Shown here: piece by piece, positions 45,878-58,427 of the stretch
Layout of the letters: each line of letters opens with the position of its first letter
Numbering within the stretch: position 1 is the stretch's first letter
Assembly: GCA_025766275.1 (NCBI GenBank)
Contig: JAFKAC010000174.1
Coordinates: forward strand, 1 to 64,000
DNA: 64,000 nt
Direction: 5' to 3'
Source of the DNA: Lactarius indigo
Lineage: Eukaryota; Basidiomycota; Agaricomycetes; Russulales; Russulaceae
Translations under genes and position numbers: made by a program
Notes under the pieces: model-generated
Told to the model about the DNA's origin: nothing
Seen by the model: the letters and a program-made list of their open reading frames with translations, nothing else
Database searches by the model: none

Positions 45878-48219
45878 TCACGACTCTGTAAAGTGGCTCT
45901 CTCCGATGTTATCAAGCGCAGTATCCTCTGCATCCAACCGACGGAAGGAGAACCAGAAAAGAACTCCACCAATTCCCGATAAGACGGACATGGTACCGTA
46001 GTTCCATACCAACAGCGGGTCCATGGATAGGGCTAGAATTGGCGAACAAATAAGTAAAAACAGGGGCCTGTCAAGCAGATGCACAACTCACGGTTAAAGG
46101 CTTCGCCGATGGCAGCAGATATGGCAGAGGTAAACAGGAATATTGCCATGACAAGCGACTTCATGTTTTTGGGCGCTTTCGTGAAAGCATACTCCAGACC
46201 AGTAATTGATCCGAGAATTTCAGAAAAGGCGATGAGAATATATGATCCGCTCTGAATCCACACATTGAGAGAAGACGTGACTGGGTTTCCATCAGCATCT
46301 ACGCAAGTAGACACTTGGTTTCCACATGGGTTGGTCTAAAGTGCAAGCACGAACTATCAGCTAACATGGTGACGCCGTTGAAAAAAGTCTCAAGGCACAC
46401 CTGGTAGACATAGTGCTGAACAACAGCAGCCCAGACCATGGAAAGGGAACCAAGAATGAAGCCTGCAGTGATCCTCTTGATCGGTGAGAAGTTGATGCCT
46501 ATCTTACGGAGACCCGGGTAGAAGAAGAGGTCGAAAATAGGAATGAATATTATCAACGCAAGCGGGTCGAGATTGTTGATGACATCGTTTGGAACGCCAT
46601 TGGTCACCATAGTGGCGGCTTGAGACGTCAAGTTGTTGACCATCTGATTGTATGTAAGCCCTGTTCAAAACGTCATCATACGAAATTGTGACCGTGTCGC
46701 GGAACATACAGTACAGGGGGAACCAAGTGAACACGGAGCACGCCTTGAAGCCACGACGAACCTCCTCGACCCATTTGTCGTCGAAAGTCATCCAGCTGGG
46801 CCGCTGGTCGTCAGGGATGTTGCTCGGCTTAGCCGACTCCCAAAAGTCGTCGGCCTTGAGGTTCTTATAGAGGGTGACAGGGTTGGGTGACCATCTACCC
46901 CTTGCAGCATATTTCCAAAGCTTGACGGACTTGATAAACACAGAGCCTTGAGGAGGGGATCGGCGGTACCTGTTGCGACCAACGAAAAGGACAATGGGAC
47001 AAAGGAGGAAGACCGCGGTAGGGAGCGTAAAAGCGAGATAGAAACCATGATACTTTATGGAGATTAATATAACGAATATCGGATTAAGTGGGATAGCAAA
47101 CCTTCTCAGCAAATGTCATGGAAATCTGACCGACCATCGCACCAACGTTGATAAAGAAATAGAAATACTGAAATGCGATCTGCCACACTGACCGAAAGTA
47201 AGGAGGGTGGGACATACCATGTAGATCCGAGAGGTGGTCAATGACGGGTCGACAATGACACGCTCGCCAGACTTTGTCTGGGAGACGAAAGGGCGAACGA
47301 AGCGCTGTTGTTCGGCGACAAGTGGTGAGATGTTTGACTTGAAACCTCCAGTACCGAGACCCATGATAACGATGGCAACGCAAAGGGCAGCAAGTGCACC
47401 ATTAGGGTGCACGATGACTGGAGGAATTGCCGAGATGATCAGAACGATGTGGCCAACAAGAGCGATAGCTACGGAGACAGCAATGGTGTTGTATCGCCCC
47501 CACTTTTCATCGGCAATGTAGGCACCGAGCAGAGGAGTGACGTAAGCCCTATAATAAAGATACTCAGTCCTGCGACATCGCAATTATGGACCATGATAAT
47601 CACCAGAACTGCAAGAACGTGGTAAGACCGGTCGAAGTCTCCTGCTTCTGTCCCAAGGCACCAGAAACGCCATTCTTTCCACCAGCACCAGTTTTAGAAC
47701 CCTTGGGGAGGGGCTGCTGAATGAAATTGACCTGAAAATAACGGGTAAACAAGTGGGATCATGTGGGAATGGGAGACAAAGAAACTCACGAAAACTACAG
47801 TACTGCCTGAGAGGTAGAAAAGCATAATCATGAGGACATTACCCCGAATAGAAAACGACATGGGATGAGCGTACCATAATACTGTGACGATGGCATAATC
47901 AGTTGCACGAAGAGATGGGGCCACTGTAGGGAAACTCACCGAGAACCGTTCCGCCAGCTCAACGAATGCGATCACTGCAGCCACATCAACGACCGCGTCT
48001 GAGAAAAGTAAAATTAAACGTACGATATGCGCTCCAACTGATCTTGTCAGGGATGCGACGGAGGGTGTCCATCTCCTCCTCTGTCGGAGCGACCAAACCA
48101 GCAAGCTCGAATTCATCGGGCGGATTAGAGGAAGAGCTGACGGAGCCTGTCTTTTCGAACTTGGGATCCTTCGCGGGATCGGTGACCGTAGCGTAGTAGT
48201 CGTCAGCCTGCTTCTCCAT
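45878..48219 (-). CDS. PTR2: PTR2-type proton-coupled di/tripeptide transporter
   Basis: Plasma-membrane symporter of the POT/PTR family importing small peptides with protons. From ATG 48219 (MEKQADDYYATVTDPAKDP) the hand-joined protein carries the family signatures: IAFVELAERFSYYGSTVVF (the ExxERFxYYG motif), TFLQFWCYVTPLLGAYIADE, VIMGLGTGGFKSNISPLVAE, YFYFFINVGAMVGQISMTF, KACSVFTWFPLYWLTYNQM, LDPLALIIFIPIFDLFFYPG and LGSITGLEYAFTKAPKNMKS (the Glu-containing EYAFTKAP motif of PTRs), ending with TGA at 45878. About 12 TM helices are predicted. Roughly nine short introns interrupt it. All motifs are intact. The cytoplasmic N-terminus of about 60 residues is Ser- and Glu-rich. Confidence 0.93.
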
Positions 48220-49591
48220 GATTCTCTGTGAGTGACACCTTAGAATTGAAGCGTCGATCTAACGAGAGAGACGGCCAACAAGGGGAAGAGGGAAGAGTAG
48301 AAGCCCCACCGCATTGACGTGAGAGCGACTGCATTTTATACGTCAGGGGATGTATGTGACTTCTCATCTCTTCTGAATCTTCTGACTGTTGACCATATGG
48401 TTGTGGTACCTGTATGGGTGGACCCTTCTCTAAAAGGGAAATCTATACCTTGGCGCGTTTCTTACGTTATCTCTCCCCGTAACCCCTCCAAATCCGGTTT
48501 CATTCGCTCCTCGTCTTGTCGAATTATCTGAGCAGGGCAACCATTCTTCCTCATTTACTTTCTCTGCTTTTCGAAACGCTGCTCCAGGACGCATTTCCGA
48601 ACCGGGACCCTGGAATGGCAGGTGACCTCGCAACGAAACCGGCCTTTGAGTTTCGGCGGTGAAACAATGCACATGACTTTGCGACACTTCGTGTTCCACC
48701 TCCGATTGCGGGGCCAAGCCCTCGGGTGCCTATCGCTGGTTGTTCGTTCTGGTATGCTCTTCTTTGATGCAAACGCCGAGTCATGAGAACGATGGAAGCA
48801 CGCGGAGACCCGGACCTGGGTCATTGGGGCTATCTGTACAGACTAGGCCTGCCAAGTGCGCCGTGGGTAGTCCAAGTGCATCCGATGATGGCCCTTCCAT
48901 GTACTAGACTGGCACCATTGCATCCGTCGGCGATAACTTCTGGCCGACAAAATGGCCTCGGAGTGCAACAACCATTGGAGAGATTTTCTTGCGCGAAAGC
49001 TACGTGGATCCGGACGCACCCAGACACCACTCACCGCTCGTGGAGACTGACCTCCTTAAGGACAGATCATTGCGCACACGGAGTTACATTCCAAAATTAT
49101 TTAATTTTTTGATATGATGAAAGTGGTGAAACAGACTGTTGTCCAAAAAGTGGCTAAGTGGGAACGCAAAAGGGGAGGTGTCGGAAATTTGCTGGTGAGA
49201 CTAGTGGCCAGAAGTTTCGGTTTACAAATGAGGGACAAACGTTATACACTGTTCGCTGCATACAACCCACCTTAGGGACCGTGGAGTAGACAACGAAATA
49301 TCAGGGACAATATCATATCTTACGTACTAAGTACATTGCTTCGTTATTGTATATATCATTCGACTTCTTGCAGAAAGGGTCCACCATCCAAGCGGGACGT
49401 CAGACCACTCAATATTTGTTATTTCGGTAACTAGGTGCTTCCCCCCAGAAGACTAAGGGATTGTAAATTATATCATAGCTACCATGTCTTTCCCCATACA
49501 ACGGTGCAGCGATCGGCCACGAAATGATTAACCTAGACCATCACCGTCGTGGCGATCGCCCAAGGAGATGTGCCTCACGATGTTACGCGTA
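48220..49591. other. 1.37-kb spacer, no gene recognised
   Basis: Holds the PTR2 promoter and the 3' end of the phytase-like gene. Overlapping frames at 48430-48824 (minus) and 48783-49112 (plus) have no motif. A stretch rich in CTT and TCT runs from about 48345 to 48580, perhaps a promoter pyrimidine tract on the plus strand. Confidence 0.45.
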
Positions 49592-51525
49592 TCATATCAC
49601 CACTTGCGCCCCAGGAAGGGTTACCCGGAACACAAGGAATTGGTTATCGTTATCTAGACCCGCGTTGAACGGTTCACCATCGAATACACCATTCGTTGAC
49701 ATAAAGTCGTTGTCAGCCTAAAGGAGAGGTTCTCAGCGGTGGTTCTGAACAGGTTGCTCGATACCTACGACGGTGAAAAGGAAATAGTCATTAGGTGCTG
49801 TAGGGTCGGACACTGGGGCGAGGGCGAGCGACTCCCACTTGGCATCAATCAACGTCTGGCTCGAGGGGTCACCTGAGTCGGAATTTCAGCCATCTTTCTT
49901 ATCATTCGGCTATCAAATCGCGTACCGTTATGTAGGCCAAATCGCGCCAATTGCGTGCTGTCAAGGTAGTTCACAAAGCTAACGTATGTCGCGGGAACGA
50001 TGCTGCTAGATAGCACCCCTCCGGTTGCAATCGGGTGGCTCGGGCTGTCGAACGAGGTGCCGTGAATGTCAGTCGCCCCTACGGTCGAAATCAGGTCCGC
50101 ATGCCTATGAGACAACCACGTTAGCTACATCCGATGTCCGGTACGTCAGTGACGTGGAACACCGACTTGTATGCCGATAACGTCGCATCTCCGCCGTGCC
50201 CATTACCATCGCGGGCGAGTACGAGGAAAACCCCGTTTTTGACGTAGTGTAATTCGCTCGCACCAAGCGCTTTGCCGGCACTGTCAAGTGGTAGAGGCAC
50301 GACCCACTCGCCAACGAGCGGCGGCCGTGTCGTGCTAGCATGAGAGATGTCGTAGGCGAGTAGTCGTGTGTAACGGGCGGTGCTTTTCTTATTTCCACCG
50401 TCCTGGATGGCCGCGGACTGCAGAAGTGCGTACAGCGTGTTGCCGTCCGAGGAGATGGTCAATCCCTCCAACCCTAGGAGGCGACGACGAGCATCACCGG
50501 ATGAACGAGTAGGAAATATAGTAAAACCAACCTTGATTTCCAGAGCGCCCCGTGACCGGGTCGGAGGCAGCTGTGAAAGACAGCTGTCCCGCGGAGTTAA
50601 GTGGTACAATCGCTTGTGGCGGCTGGATAGTCTGAATCAAGTCGCCGAATGCGTCAAAGTGGTAGATGTATGGCCCATACTCGTCGCTAACCCAAAACCT
50701 ACGCAATCTCTGTAATCAGAAAAAGAAAAAAGGGGGGAAACAACAAAAGACGAAATCGCACGTTCCGTCGGGAGCAAGGGCAAGCCCCTCGAGATCAAGA
50801 GAAAGGTGGTTAAAGGATGATGAGGGAATTGGCATGGGCGGGTCGGCCAGCTGTGATGTCGGATACCCAGACTGCGCCGCACGTACACCCAGTGAATCAA
50901 GGCCAGTGGTCGCCACGCTACCACGGTCAAAATAAAATAGAGTGTCCGAATAGGACAGCTGGAGTGTTTGTTGGGCAGCGGCAAACGACAATGGTGTTGT
51001 TCCGGAATAGGGGGTCAACGTGAAGTCAATGAACAGTTGCCTGCCCTGGTAGTCGATTGTGCCAGCACTGCGAGCTCAGTTAATTCGCGTGTGGTGCGCA
51101 AGAACCGAGGAAGGGGGCGCGTACACATTGAAACCTCGATCAGGTTGCACGACAAGTTGTCCAGTGTAGGTCCCACTTGGGCCGGTGGAGAAAGACGACA
51201 GCGCAACCGCGCTACCGATCCCGCCAATCGTGTCACCTAATTTGGTATGAAACCTTCCTAAGCGGAGCAACGATCACATGGCCACAAACCATTCCATTCC
51301 GTGGCGTCGGACGGGATGAGCCCGAATGCAACGAGGCCCTGAGGGATGAGATGAGTATTTTGTCGAATGGCACCTAGTGGGTCAGTCACTCACTTTGTTG
51401 ACATACGTTTCTCCGTTAAGAATTACGGACGTGGCCTGCGCGGCTCTTCTAGTGACATTGGATGGAACTCCCATTACAGCAGGCGTACCAAAGGCAAGCA
51501 GAGACAACGGGAGAACGAAGAACAT
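49592..51525 (-). CDS. secreted phytase-like esterase family protein
   Basis: Resembles the 'esterase-like activity of phytase' family, a beta-propeller-like secreted protein. ATG 51525 opens a signal peptide (MFFVLPLSLLAFGTPAVMGV). Then come GDTIGGIGSAVALSSFS, GQLVVQPDRGFNV, AGTIDYQGRQLFIDFTLTPY, LDLEGLALAPDGTLRRFWVS, SDEYGPYIYHFDAFGDLIQT, GLEGLTISSDGNTLYALLQS, HYVKNGVFLVLARDGNGHGG and the end LDNDNQFLVFRVTLPGAQ, stop TGA 49592-49594. The DEYGPYIYHF and ARDGNGHG motifs are diagnostic. At least eight introns of 45-70 bp join in frame. Probably extracellular; the true substrate is unknown, since phytase activity is not proven for this family. Confidence 0.85.
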
Positions 51526-51560
51526 GTTGATGTGTTCGCACTCTCGAATATATCTGAACT

Positions 51561-51567
51561 ATTTATA
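51561..51567 (-). promoter_or_regulatory. TATA box of the phytase-like gene
   Basis: On the minus strand the sequence reads TATAAAT in the context ACATATAAATAGTTC, about 37-42 bp upstream of the ATG at 51525, implying a very short leader. Confidence 0.6.
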
Positions 51568-52059
51568 TGTTACAATCTTCGTTCAATTTCCAGAAAATCC
51601 GAGCACAACATTCATGAAACCCACCAGAAGACCACGGGGGGGTCGTCTCCTCGTGGGTGGGCAACGCACGTGGGGGTAGTGGCACAAGAAACGCCGAGCG
51701 AAAGCTACACTACGAAAAGTGCGGGGCAGCGAGAGAAACCATGGCCATGCGTAACACGTGGGTACCATCGGAGTTCACCTCCGAAAAGGCCAAGCCATAC
51801 TCACGAACACGGATTAAATATTGGACATTTGACAGTCGACCACGTCGTATTCGGGGCGTCGGTCTTTATAGCAGCTTGTGCTTGGCAGAACCCATAAGGC
51901 GCCGATGACTTTTCATGTGAGTCATGACACGGAGCACATGGCACAGTATCGCGTGGTAGTTACCATTTGCTCACATCACTGCCGTCCGCAACATTACTAG
52001 TATCGTTCACAATATTGACACAAGATGCACGTCATAAGTTCACACGGTGTCCTGAATCA

Positions 52060-52578
52060 CTAGGCACTCTCATAAGCCACGCCCCTCTGCACCAGAATTT
52101 CCGTGATTTCCACCGCACGGTCGAAATCCTTCTTGTGATCCTCTGTCACGACGATGCCGCTGTCGAACCTCCCACAACCCTGAGGAGCAGAATTCGCCCA
52201 CGCGAATCCGTCGGCACCCTGCCAAAAGATACCGACGTTTCGACCATAGATATCGTTCGAGGGCACCTCCTCTGTGGGCAATTTCCGCAGGATGTCTTCC
52301 AGCTCTTTGACTAGTTTGGTAGTGTCATCTGAGATCTGGATGCTCTTGGGTTTCGAATCGAGTTGCTGAGCTGTCGCCCCGCCTGACGGGAATGGGAATT
52401 GAGAAGTTAGGAGGATGTGAGGATTGACTGGAGGCTTGAACGAAAGATTATGCACGGCGGAAGGGCGGGGTGGGATGAATCCGCCGAGGATACCTGTGGT
52501 CGAATGAGAAGGTCACTGAGATGGTGTAAGCGTCCTCGTACCGTGCTGGATGCAAAGATCAAATGGACCGGGTGACAT
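52060..52578 (-). CDS. small conserved hypothetical protein
   Basis: Function unknown. Two exons: ATG 52578 with MSPGPFDLCIQH, a roughly 55-bp intron (GTACGAGG to CCACAG), then GILGGFIPPRPSAVHNLSFK through to TGA 52060. The product is about 154 residues with no signal peptide or TM helix. It contains a Lys/Glu-rich helix (DDTTKLVKELEDILRKL) and a distinctive GRNVGIFWQGADGFAWANS segment, which suggests an enzyme-like or ligand-binding fold, but I recognise no family. The splice junction is phase-consistent. The PAAF1 stop lies 155 bp upstream on the same strand. Confidence 0.65.
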
Positions 52579-52732
52579 CAGGGTTGAATCGTTGAAGCTT
52601 TGGAAGAGGGAGAAGGAAGAGACGAGCCTCTGATATCGCTTCTTTATATGGGTTTCCCTGCAGTACTCGGTGCGCAGCTACTCAGCACAGCTACACACAA
52701 CCAGTTGCTTACTGTACTGTATTACAGTAACT

Positions 52733-54146
52733 CTACAATTCATATTTTCTTACCACGCCTCCATCGCCCGATATATATATAAACTCTTCAGAGACTCGGA
52801 GGGCTCGTGCAGCCTCGATATTCCCGAAAACCAGTTCGCTAACATGCGAATTGCCGGCGTGGTCAATCACATGGGGCAGACCGTCCTCCCCGCCAATAAC
52901 AAGGCGGCCTCCAGGCGCGAATGATACGCACTCTATCGGCGCACCACCACGTCTCCAGCGCTGGCTAATGAAGCCACCACGAACATCAAACAAGACCGCC
53001 GTACCGTCTGCACCACCAAGCGCTATCTCCCGCTCGTCGCCTGACACCGCGATCGCGCGAGCCGCAGCAGTACCTGTCGCCAATTTTGTCGTGAGCGTGG
53101 GTGTGCTCTCGCGTGTGTCGAGCGATTGCACACTCCCGTCGGCGAGGGCCACCCAGACGGTTCCGCTCGTGTCACCTGTTGATGCCGCCGCAAGGGCAAC
53201 AACCGGCTTTTCCATCACCCACATCGCCTTCTGCGCACCAGATCGGATGTCCCATGTGCGAAGTGAACCATCCTTGCTGGCTGATAGTAGGGTGCCGTTC
53301 GTGCAGGGGAGCAATGCCGTTACCGGGCGCGTGTGCCCCCCGAGGGATAGGAGTGGCGTCAACGTGGGTGATGTACCCGCCGAAGAGACGAGTAAGGGTG
53401 TGAGGTGTATGGTGAAATCAGAGCCCGCGGAGGCCAGTATCGGATCTGGAGAAGTCCCAGATATGATCTCCAGCGCGTTGATGACCGACTTGTGTAGCTT
53501 TGTGGAAACGATGGGTTGCAATGCGTGTGTGGTTGGTACAGGATACTGAGCAGAGACCGGCAGGGAATGGGGAAGATCGTAGATGGAGACCGTCCCATCG
53601 AGTAGGGCTGTCGCCAGAAGTCCGTCGGAGATGGCAAAGGAAGGAATCTGACGCGGCTGTCACCAGAAGATGAACTTGTGAGCATCATCGCGGCCCTTTC
53701 AAGCTAGCTTCATCAGTATCACGCACTCACTTGTCTCTCATCCGAGTGTGATGGGTCTCCGTAAACCTCGGTAGGAGAGATTAACGCCACCGAGTCGATT
53801 CCAAGGCGTAAACAACGAGCTGTGTACCTGAACTACCCAAGAAGCGCATACAAAAGCTGAGTTTAGGACGAAACGATCGATGCCCACCAAAAAGATCTCT
53901 CACCTGCGACATACGCGTAAGCTCAACACCGCCCACTCCCGTGAGCTCGATGCGATCACGATCCTTCTCATGAAGGCTTATGGCAACTTTGCCGTGAACG
54001 GATGGTTCTCCGTCCTTGTAGCAGGACAGCCAAATGCTCTCTGAGGGAATGATACCACCATGGACCTCGGAAAGTACGGTAGCAAAATCGTCTTGGATAG
54101 TTGCTGTAGGCAGCGTTACCGGTGGAGGCACCGCTAGTTGAGACAT
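52733..54146 (-). CDS. PAAF1/Rpn14-type proteasome assembly WD40 protein
   Basis: WD40 chaperone that binds proteasomal ATPases during assembly of the 19S base. Three exons (54146-53904, 53832-53731, 53656-52733) give 422 residues, close to human PAAF1. The N-terminal region reads WLSCYKDGEPSVHGKVAISL, corresponding to the WLSCHPPGKPSLYG part of PAAF1. Beta-propeller repeats include LASAGSDFTIHLTPLL, GHTRPVTALLPCTNGTLLSA, SKDGSLRTWDIRSGAQ, VWVALADGSVQSLDTRE and IALGGADGTAVLFDVRGG, ending IYISGDGGVVRKYEL with stop at 52733. The C-terminal motif matches the IYTCCRDGLVRRYQL end of PAAF1. Introns are 71 and 74 bp. The assignment to PAAF1 rather than another WD40 protein rests on both end motifs. 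Confidence 0.85.
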
Positions 54147-54762
54147 CGTCAGAGTTCTTTGGAAGGAGATTCGCGGATATGCGTGCGTCAGCAGTGGTGG
54201 TCAGATCACAAAGCGCTCACTGGCAGGCGTCTCGTCGGGTGCAACTTTCCGTATCTGCATGCTGTTTATGCCATAGCGCCGACGAATTACCGTAAAGCTC
54301 CGCGGTACGTCAGTGACGACTTAGGGGAGCGTACACACAACTGCGCTAGGCTACTATTCCCCTAGTGCTGCGCCTGTATAGGCTCAGTAGACAGCAGAGA
54401 CATATCTAGTGACCTCTCCTATTTTGCGTCATGACGCTGAAAGCAAGATGCGACCAAACTCGGACAAACCTTTGCGACTGGAAAGTGTTTCAGTCGCATA
54501 GTGGGAACATATCAAGATAGATGAACCAGAGTAATGGGGAGCCGGTAATCAAGGATAAGACCTGTACTAGTAATCAGGACACTGCAGGATAATTACAGCA
54601 CCTGCTCTCCACCGTGCGTTGTACACCAGACAGAGATTAGATGCGGTAGGACGTAAAGTACGTAGTATCAGAAGATATTGCATCATTGCGGCCACGCCCT
54701 ATGTTCTCCCTTTGTCAGTGATGCAGGACGAACTTCATTCAGCTCGTGGCCTTACCTCCCAT
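54147..54762. other. 615-bp spacer, no gene recognised
   Basis: Between the PAAF1 start and the BET1-like stop. Contains the PAAF1 promoter; no clear TATA box and no coding frame were found. Confidence 0.5.
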
Positions 54763-55195
54763 CTACCGGCTAAACAAACGAGAGAACAACATCTTCGACA
54801 GCCACATTCCGAATAAGAACGAAAGTACGAAGATCACGATCCGGATAATTCTGACGGTGCTTGGGGATACCGAACGGGCCATTCGGTCGGCAGAGGAGGT
54901 AAGGCCAGACGCAATGGAGCCGAATGTATTGGTCTTGTCGTATCCGAAACGTTAGCTACAAGGGAAGAAAAACAGGAGGTGAAACGCACTGTGTCATCAA
55001 GGACCAGATTCTGACGTTCAACGTCGTCGTGGATGTCAGTGGTTACCTATAACATCTCGTTGGTAAGGCAAAATAAGAGTGTGGAACACGAAACGGCCAT
55101 ACGCCACGCAGTGTACGAATCTTGGAGTGAAGTTCATCAAGACGTTGGTCATTTTGTGCTTCATAGGTGTCCTCCTGGGATCGAGAGCTAGACAT
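54763..55195 (-). CDS. BET1: BET1-like Golgi SNARE
   Basis: Qc-SNARE for ER-Golgi vesicle fusion. Exons 55195-55103, 55046-54990 and 54933-54763 encode 106 residues, small but within the range of the Bet1/Sft1 group. It begins MSSSRSQEDTYEAQNDQRLD. The SNARE helix runs through RLDELHSKIRTLRG, VTTDIHDDVERQNLVLDDT and NTFGSIASGLTSSADRM; a C-terminal TM anchor follows (VRIIRIVIFVLSFLFGMWLS) and then SKMLFSRLFSR. The central polar residue fits a Gln (ERQN). The acceptor of intron 2 lies 16 bp past a GCTAAC branch point. The start at 55195 was chosen because it is the first in-frame ATG before the SNARE helix. BET1 is the best fit; SFT1 is the alternative. Confidence 0.85.
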
Positions 55196-55377
55196 GATGG
55201 CGATTGAAACGAAGGGAAGACATAGCTTGACTGCAGGTCAGAGACAGAACCTCATTTCGGGGTTAGGGTTGGATCGAGTCGCGCGACATTTCAATTTTTT
55301 GATCAAACACTGATGACACTGTAGCCTACTGTACATACAGTCGAGTCCATCGGAATGCATACGATCTCGGCAGAAAG

Positions 55378-58290
55378 TCAACGCAAGCTACCCGACCGCG
55401 TGCGAGTTTCACTCATGCCTGGCGGGCCGCCCAAGTCATCGCCCTCACTGCCATAATACGCCGAAATATAATCAAACTCGTCTTCCTGCTGCTGTTCCTG
55501 CTGTGGTAGAGGTGGAGCTGGAACTGGCGATTGAGCTTGGACAGTTGGCAATGATGATGTCGAACCGAATAAGCCACCAGTTCGTGGTGAGTACGGCGAG
55601 CCGCGGAGATCCCGTTTCTTTATCGAGAGCGGGCTCACGTCCGGGGGGCCGGAGAGAATGTCAGAGCTTACGCGCGGCACGGGCCGTCGGAAGGCCGCAG
55701 CAGATATCGTGCGGCTCCCTGGAGGAAGAAGTGGGGGCGTTTTGGCTTGAGGTGACGATACGCTCGGGGGTGTTGGAAGCGTACGCTGAGAAATGTTGGG
55801 GCTGGGATTCGCAGGAAGCTCAGGGGGAGTGCGGAACGGTGCGCTGATGGGGCTAGATAATGTCGGTGACGACGATAGAGGAAGCGAAATGTTCGGTGGT
55901 GGAAGGTGTGCCTGTTGCGTCGGTGAAGACGGTGTCGAGGGCACGCGTGGAGAAGGGGGGGCATTGGCGGGCGAAGGGTGTTCCGCAGAATTCCGGGAGG
56001 CCGTGGGCGATACTGGAGAACGATCATGCGTGCGGGCGAATGGCGATGAGGGGTGACTAACTGAGCCGTTGGACGGCGGCGGTGCCTGCACCACTGGTGG
56101 AATCGAAAGTGGTGCAGGAACAATTGCTTCAGGCGACGCAGTTCTGGGTGGTGCAACAGGCGGACTGTACATGAGGGCGTCCATCTCGCGCGAGACTTCA
56201 CGTGCAGCGGCGGCGTTTAATGCGCGCTCATCTTCTGGTGCCACTTCGGCATAGGGTGGTGTCGGGATAGGGTCTTGTGAGACTGAAGCTTTTGGTGACA
56301 CAGGCGACGCGTTTCCTTCTTGAGCTAATGCCGAGGGCGTTTGTGCTGGATCAGAGACTTGGCCGTGTTCAGTGGATGTTGGGGTGGGTCCACCAGCTTT
56401 CTCGACGGATACGGTTTCGTGCTCGAGGTGTGACCACGGACGTGGCATATGGATAGAGCGGGAGCCAACGTTTCCTTTTCCTTCTTGGGCTAATGTCGAG
56501 GGCGTTTGTGCGGAATCAGAGAACGGGCTGTGTTCAGGGGACGTTGGGGTGGATCCACCAGGTTTTTCGTCGGATACAGTTTCGCGCTCGAGGTGTGACC
56601 ACGGACGTGGCATCTGGATAGGGCGGGAGCCAAAACGTACCCTCCTCTCGCTCTGGGGCGGGTCCATGTACGACAACTGGACCTCTTCTTCCCCTTCGCC
56701 CGTGTTTGGCGGGACATAGGAAGATAGACCGTCGTATGCCCCGGAGTCCGGGGTCCCGTAAAGGCTTGCCCGAGGGGCGACTGGGGGCGCTGCGCCAGGC
56801 GGAGGTGGGTGACGTGACGTGTGGGCCCCCTCTGTGGCTTCGTACATTGGTGCAGGCTCATAGGCGTCTCTCGACAGGGCCTGCTCCACCTCCTCGGTGA
56901 AAGTAGAAGTGAGCTGTGAACTATCCTGGGGCTCTGCAATCGCCGGGACGAAAGACCCTTGCCGCTTTCCCTTGACTGGGAATGTCGCAAAACGCCCACC
57001 GGACGGGGCAGACGGTCCAATTTGTTGCGACGAACTTGGGAAGGCGTCGCTCTGGAGAGAACCAGAGGCCAGAGAAGAAGGTGGCATGTGTGTGGTATGA
57101 GAGAAGGTTTGCGAATAAGACACGTCTGGCCGGGATGGCAGGGCACCGAGCTCATCCGCTGGGAACGTAGTCGGTGTCTGGCCGTAGCCGCTCCGTTCTG
57201 CCAGCGAGGCTGTTCCAGATGTATCATAGCTGTGCTGAGTGTGGCGCTATCAGGACCTGTCACCGTCACCAAGTAGCACAGCATGGCTCACGATTGTACC
57301 AAACAATTTGTCAGAAGATGCCATTGGGGCGAAGTTGGAATCACTATCTTGACGAATGGCATTTGTGGAGGACTGCACCCGGCTGGACGGAATGGAAGTG
57401 TCGAGCAAAACTTCGCCGAGTGCGCGCAGCGCATCAGCAACATATGTCTCAGTGCGAGGATGGCCCGTGTAAAACGGACGAGTAGACCCCGGTTCTGTCT
57501 CTAGCTGAGGAAGCTCGGTCATAATAAGTTTGCCCGTTTCAGCAACGATCTAAGTGTGCGAATTAGGAGTGGATAGAAAACAGGCGGGAAATACACACGA
57601 GGCCTTTCCGGCAGCATTCTTGCAACCCGCCAAATTTGAGGGCCATCCATTCCTTGGTCGCGGTGCGCTTCAGATCTCCTAGCTTTGCTTCTTCGGTCAT
57701 GATTTCTGAATCGAGCTCACGAATCTCCTCCCGTAGGCGCATAAGCAGTTCGGTTTGCGCTGGAGTGTTCTTATGGCCAGAGTCCAGCTTGCTAAGTTTG
57801 CGCTCGGCAGAATCGGCCTTCGAAACCACATTCTTACGACGGTGCTTCAGGGTATCAAGTTTCTCCTCCTGTGTGCGAACAGTTTTCATATGTTCGCGAA
57901 TGGCCTGTTCATGTGCGGCAAACTGGGTGAGAGACGAAGAGAACTCTAGGAGGATCTTAGTAGACCCTCCGAGCGTATCCTGAGAAATGTTCCAGGGACG
58001 ATCGATTGTTCTGCAAGGGACACTCACCGACAGATCGTCTCCCTCGCCAAGACCCCAAGTACGCAGAGCTTCTGATGCTCGGATGAAGTCTGCGCTGAGT
58101 TTCGCAAGCCTTCGAATGTAGTAGCATGAGTTACACCGAATGGAAGCGAATAACATCGTCGGGATTCTTACGAAGTAACTATGGCCTTTTCGGTCGTGAT
58201 GAGATCCTGAAGTGGGCGCAAATCCTTATTTCCCGCTAAAGCGGGGATCGTGGAATTATGGGCGAGTTTTGTTGCTGCGGACTTGAACAT
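55378..58290 (-). CDS. PIL1: eisosome BAR-domain protein, PIL1/LSP1 family, with long tail
   Basis: Membrane-shaping eisosome core protein. Exons 58290-58172, 58109-58028, 57979-57599, 57549-57292 and 57234-55378 give 898 residues against about 340 for yeast Pil1. Start MFKSAATKLAHNSTIPALAG. The BAR part includes LAKLSADFIRASEALRTWGL, GEGDDLSDTLGGSTKILLEF, HEQAIREHMKTVRTQEEKLD and EEAKLGDLKRTATKEWMALK. The remaining 620 residues, almost all in the last exon, are low-complexity Pro/Ser/Thr-rich and probably disordered. Two 55-residue units (56296-56625) with RPWSHLE and TPTSPEH-type sequence repeat in tandem. I recognise no domain in the tail. The last intron (57235-57291) joins IHSYDTSGTASLAERSG in frame, so tail and BAR domain belong to one gene. 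Confidence 0.88.
56296..56625 (-). repeat. two tandem 165-bp coding repeats in the PIL1-like tail
   Basis: The words GAGCGGGAGCCAACG and GGGCGGGAGCCAAAACG mark two units 165 bp (55 codons) apart. Both encode MPRPWSHLE, ETVS, GG.TPTS.EH and AQTPS.LAQEG. Confidence 0.85.
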
Positions 58291-58427
58291 TGTAGACGGG
58301 GATTGAGGAGAGGAGCGGTGCTACCATGGTCACTAATTTACACAGCCATCGCCACGGTCACCGGGCCGGGTCATTGTCCCTCCCCACGGTCCTCCACATC
58401 CGTCTGAACATACTTCACTCCCTCTCT

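Noticed and set aside
56490..57284. 264-codon minus-strand frame overlapping the PIL1-like last exon
   Set aside because: It is an out-of-frame shadow of the low-complexity GC-rich tail exon; the real frame continues from the spliced BAR domain.
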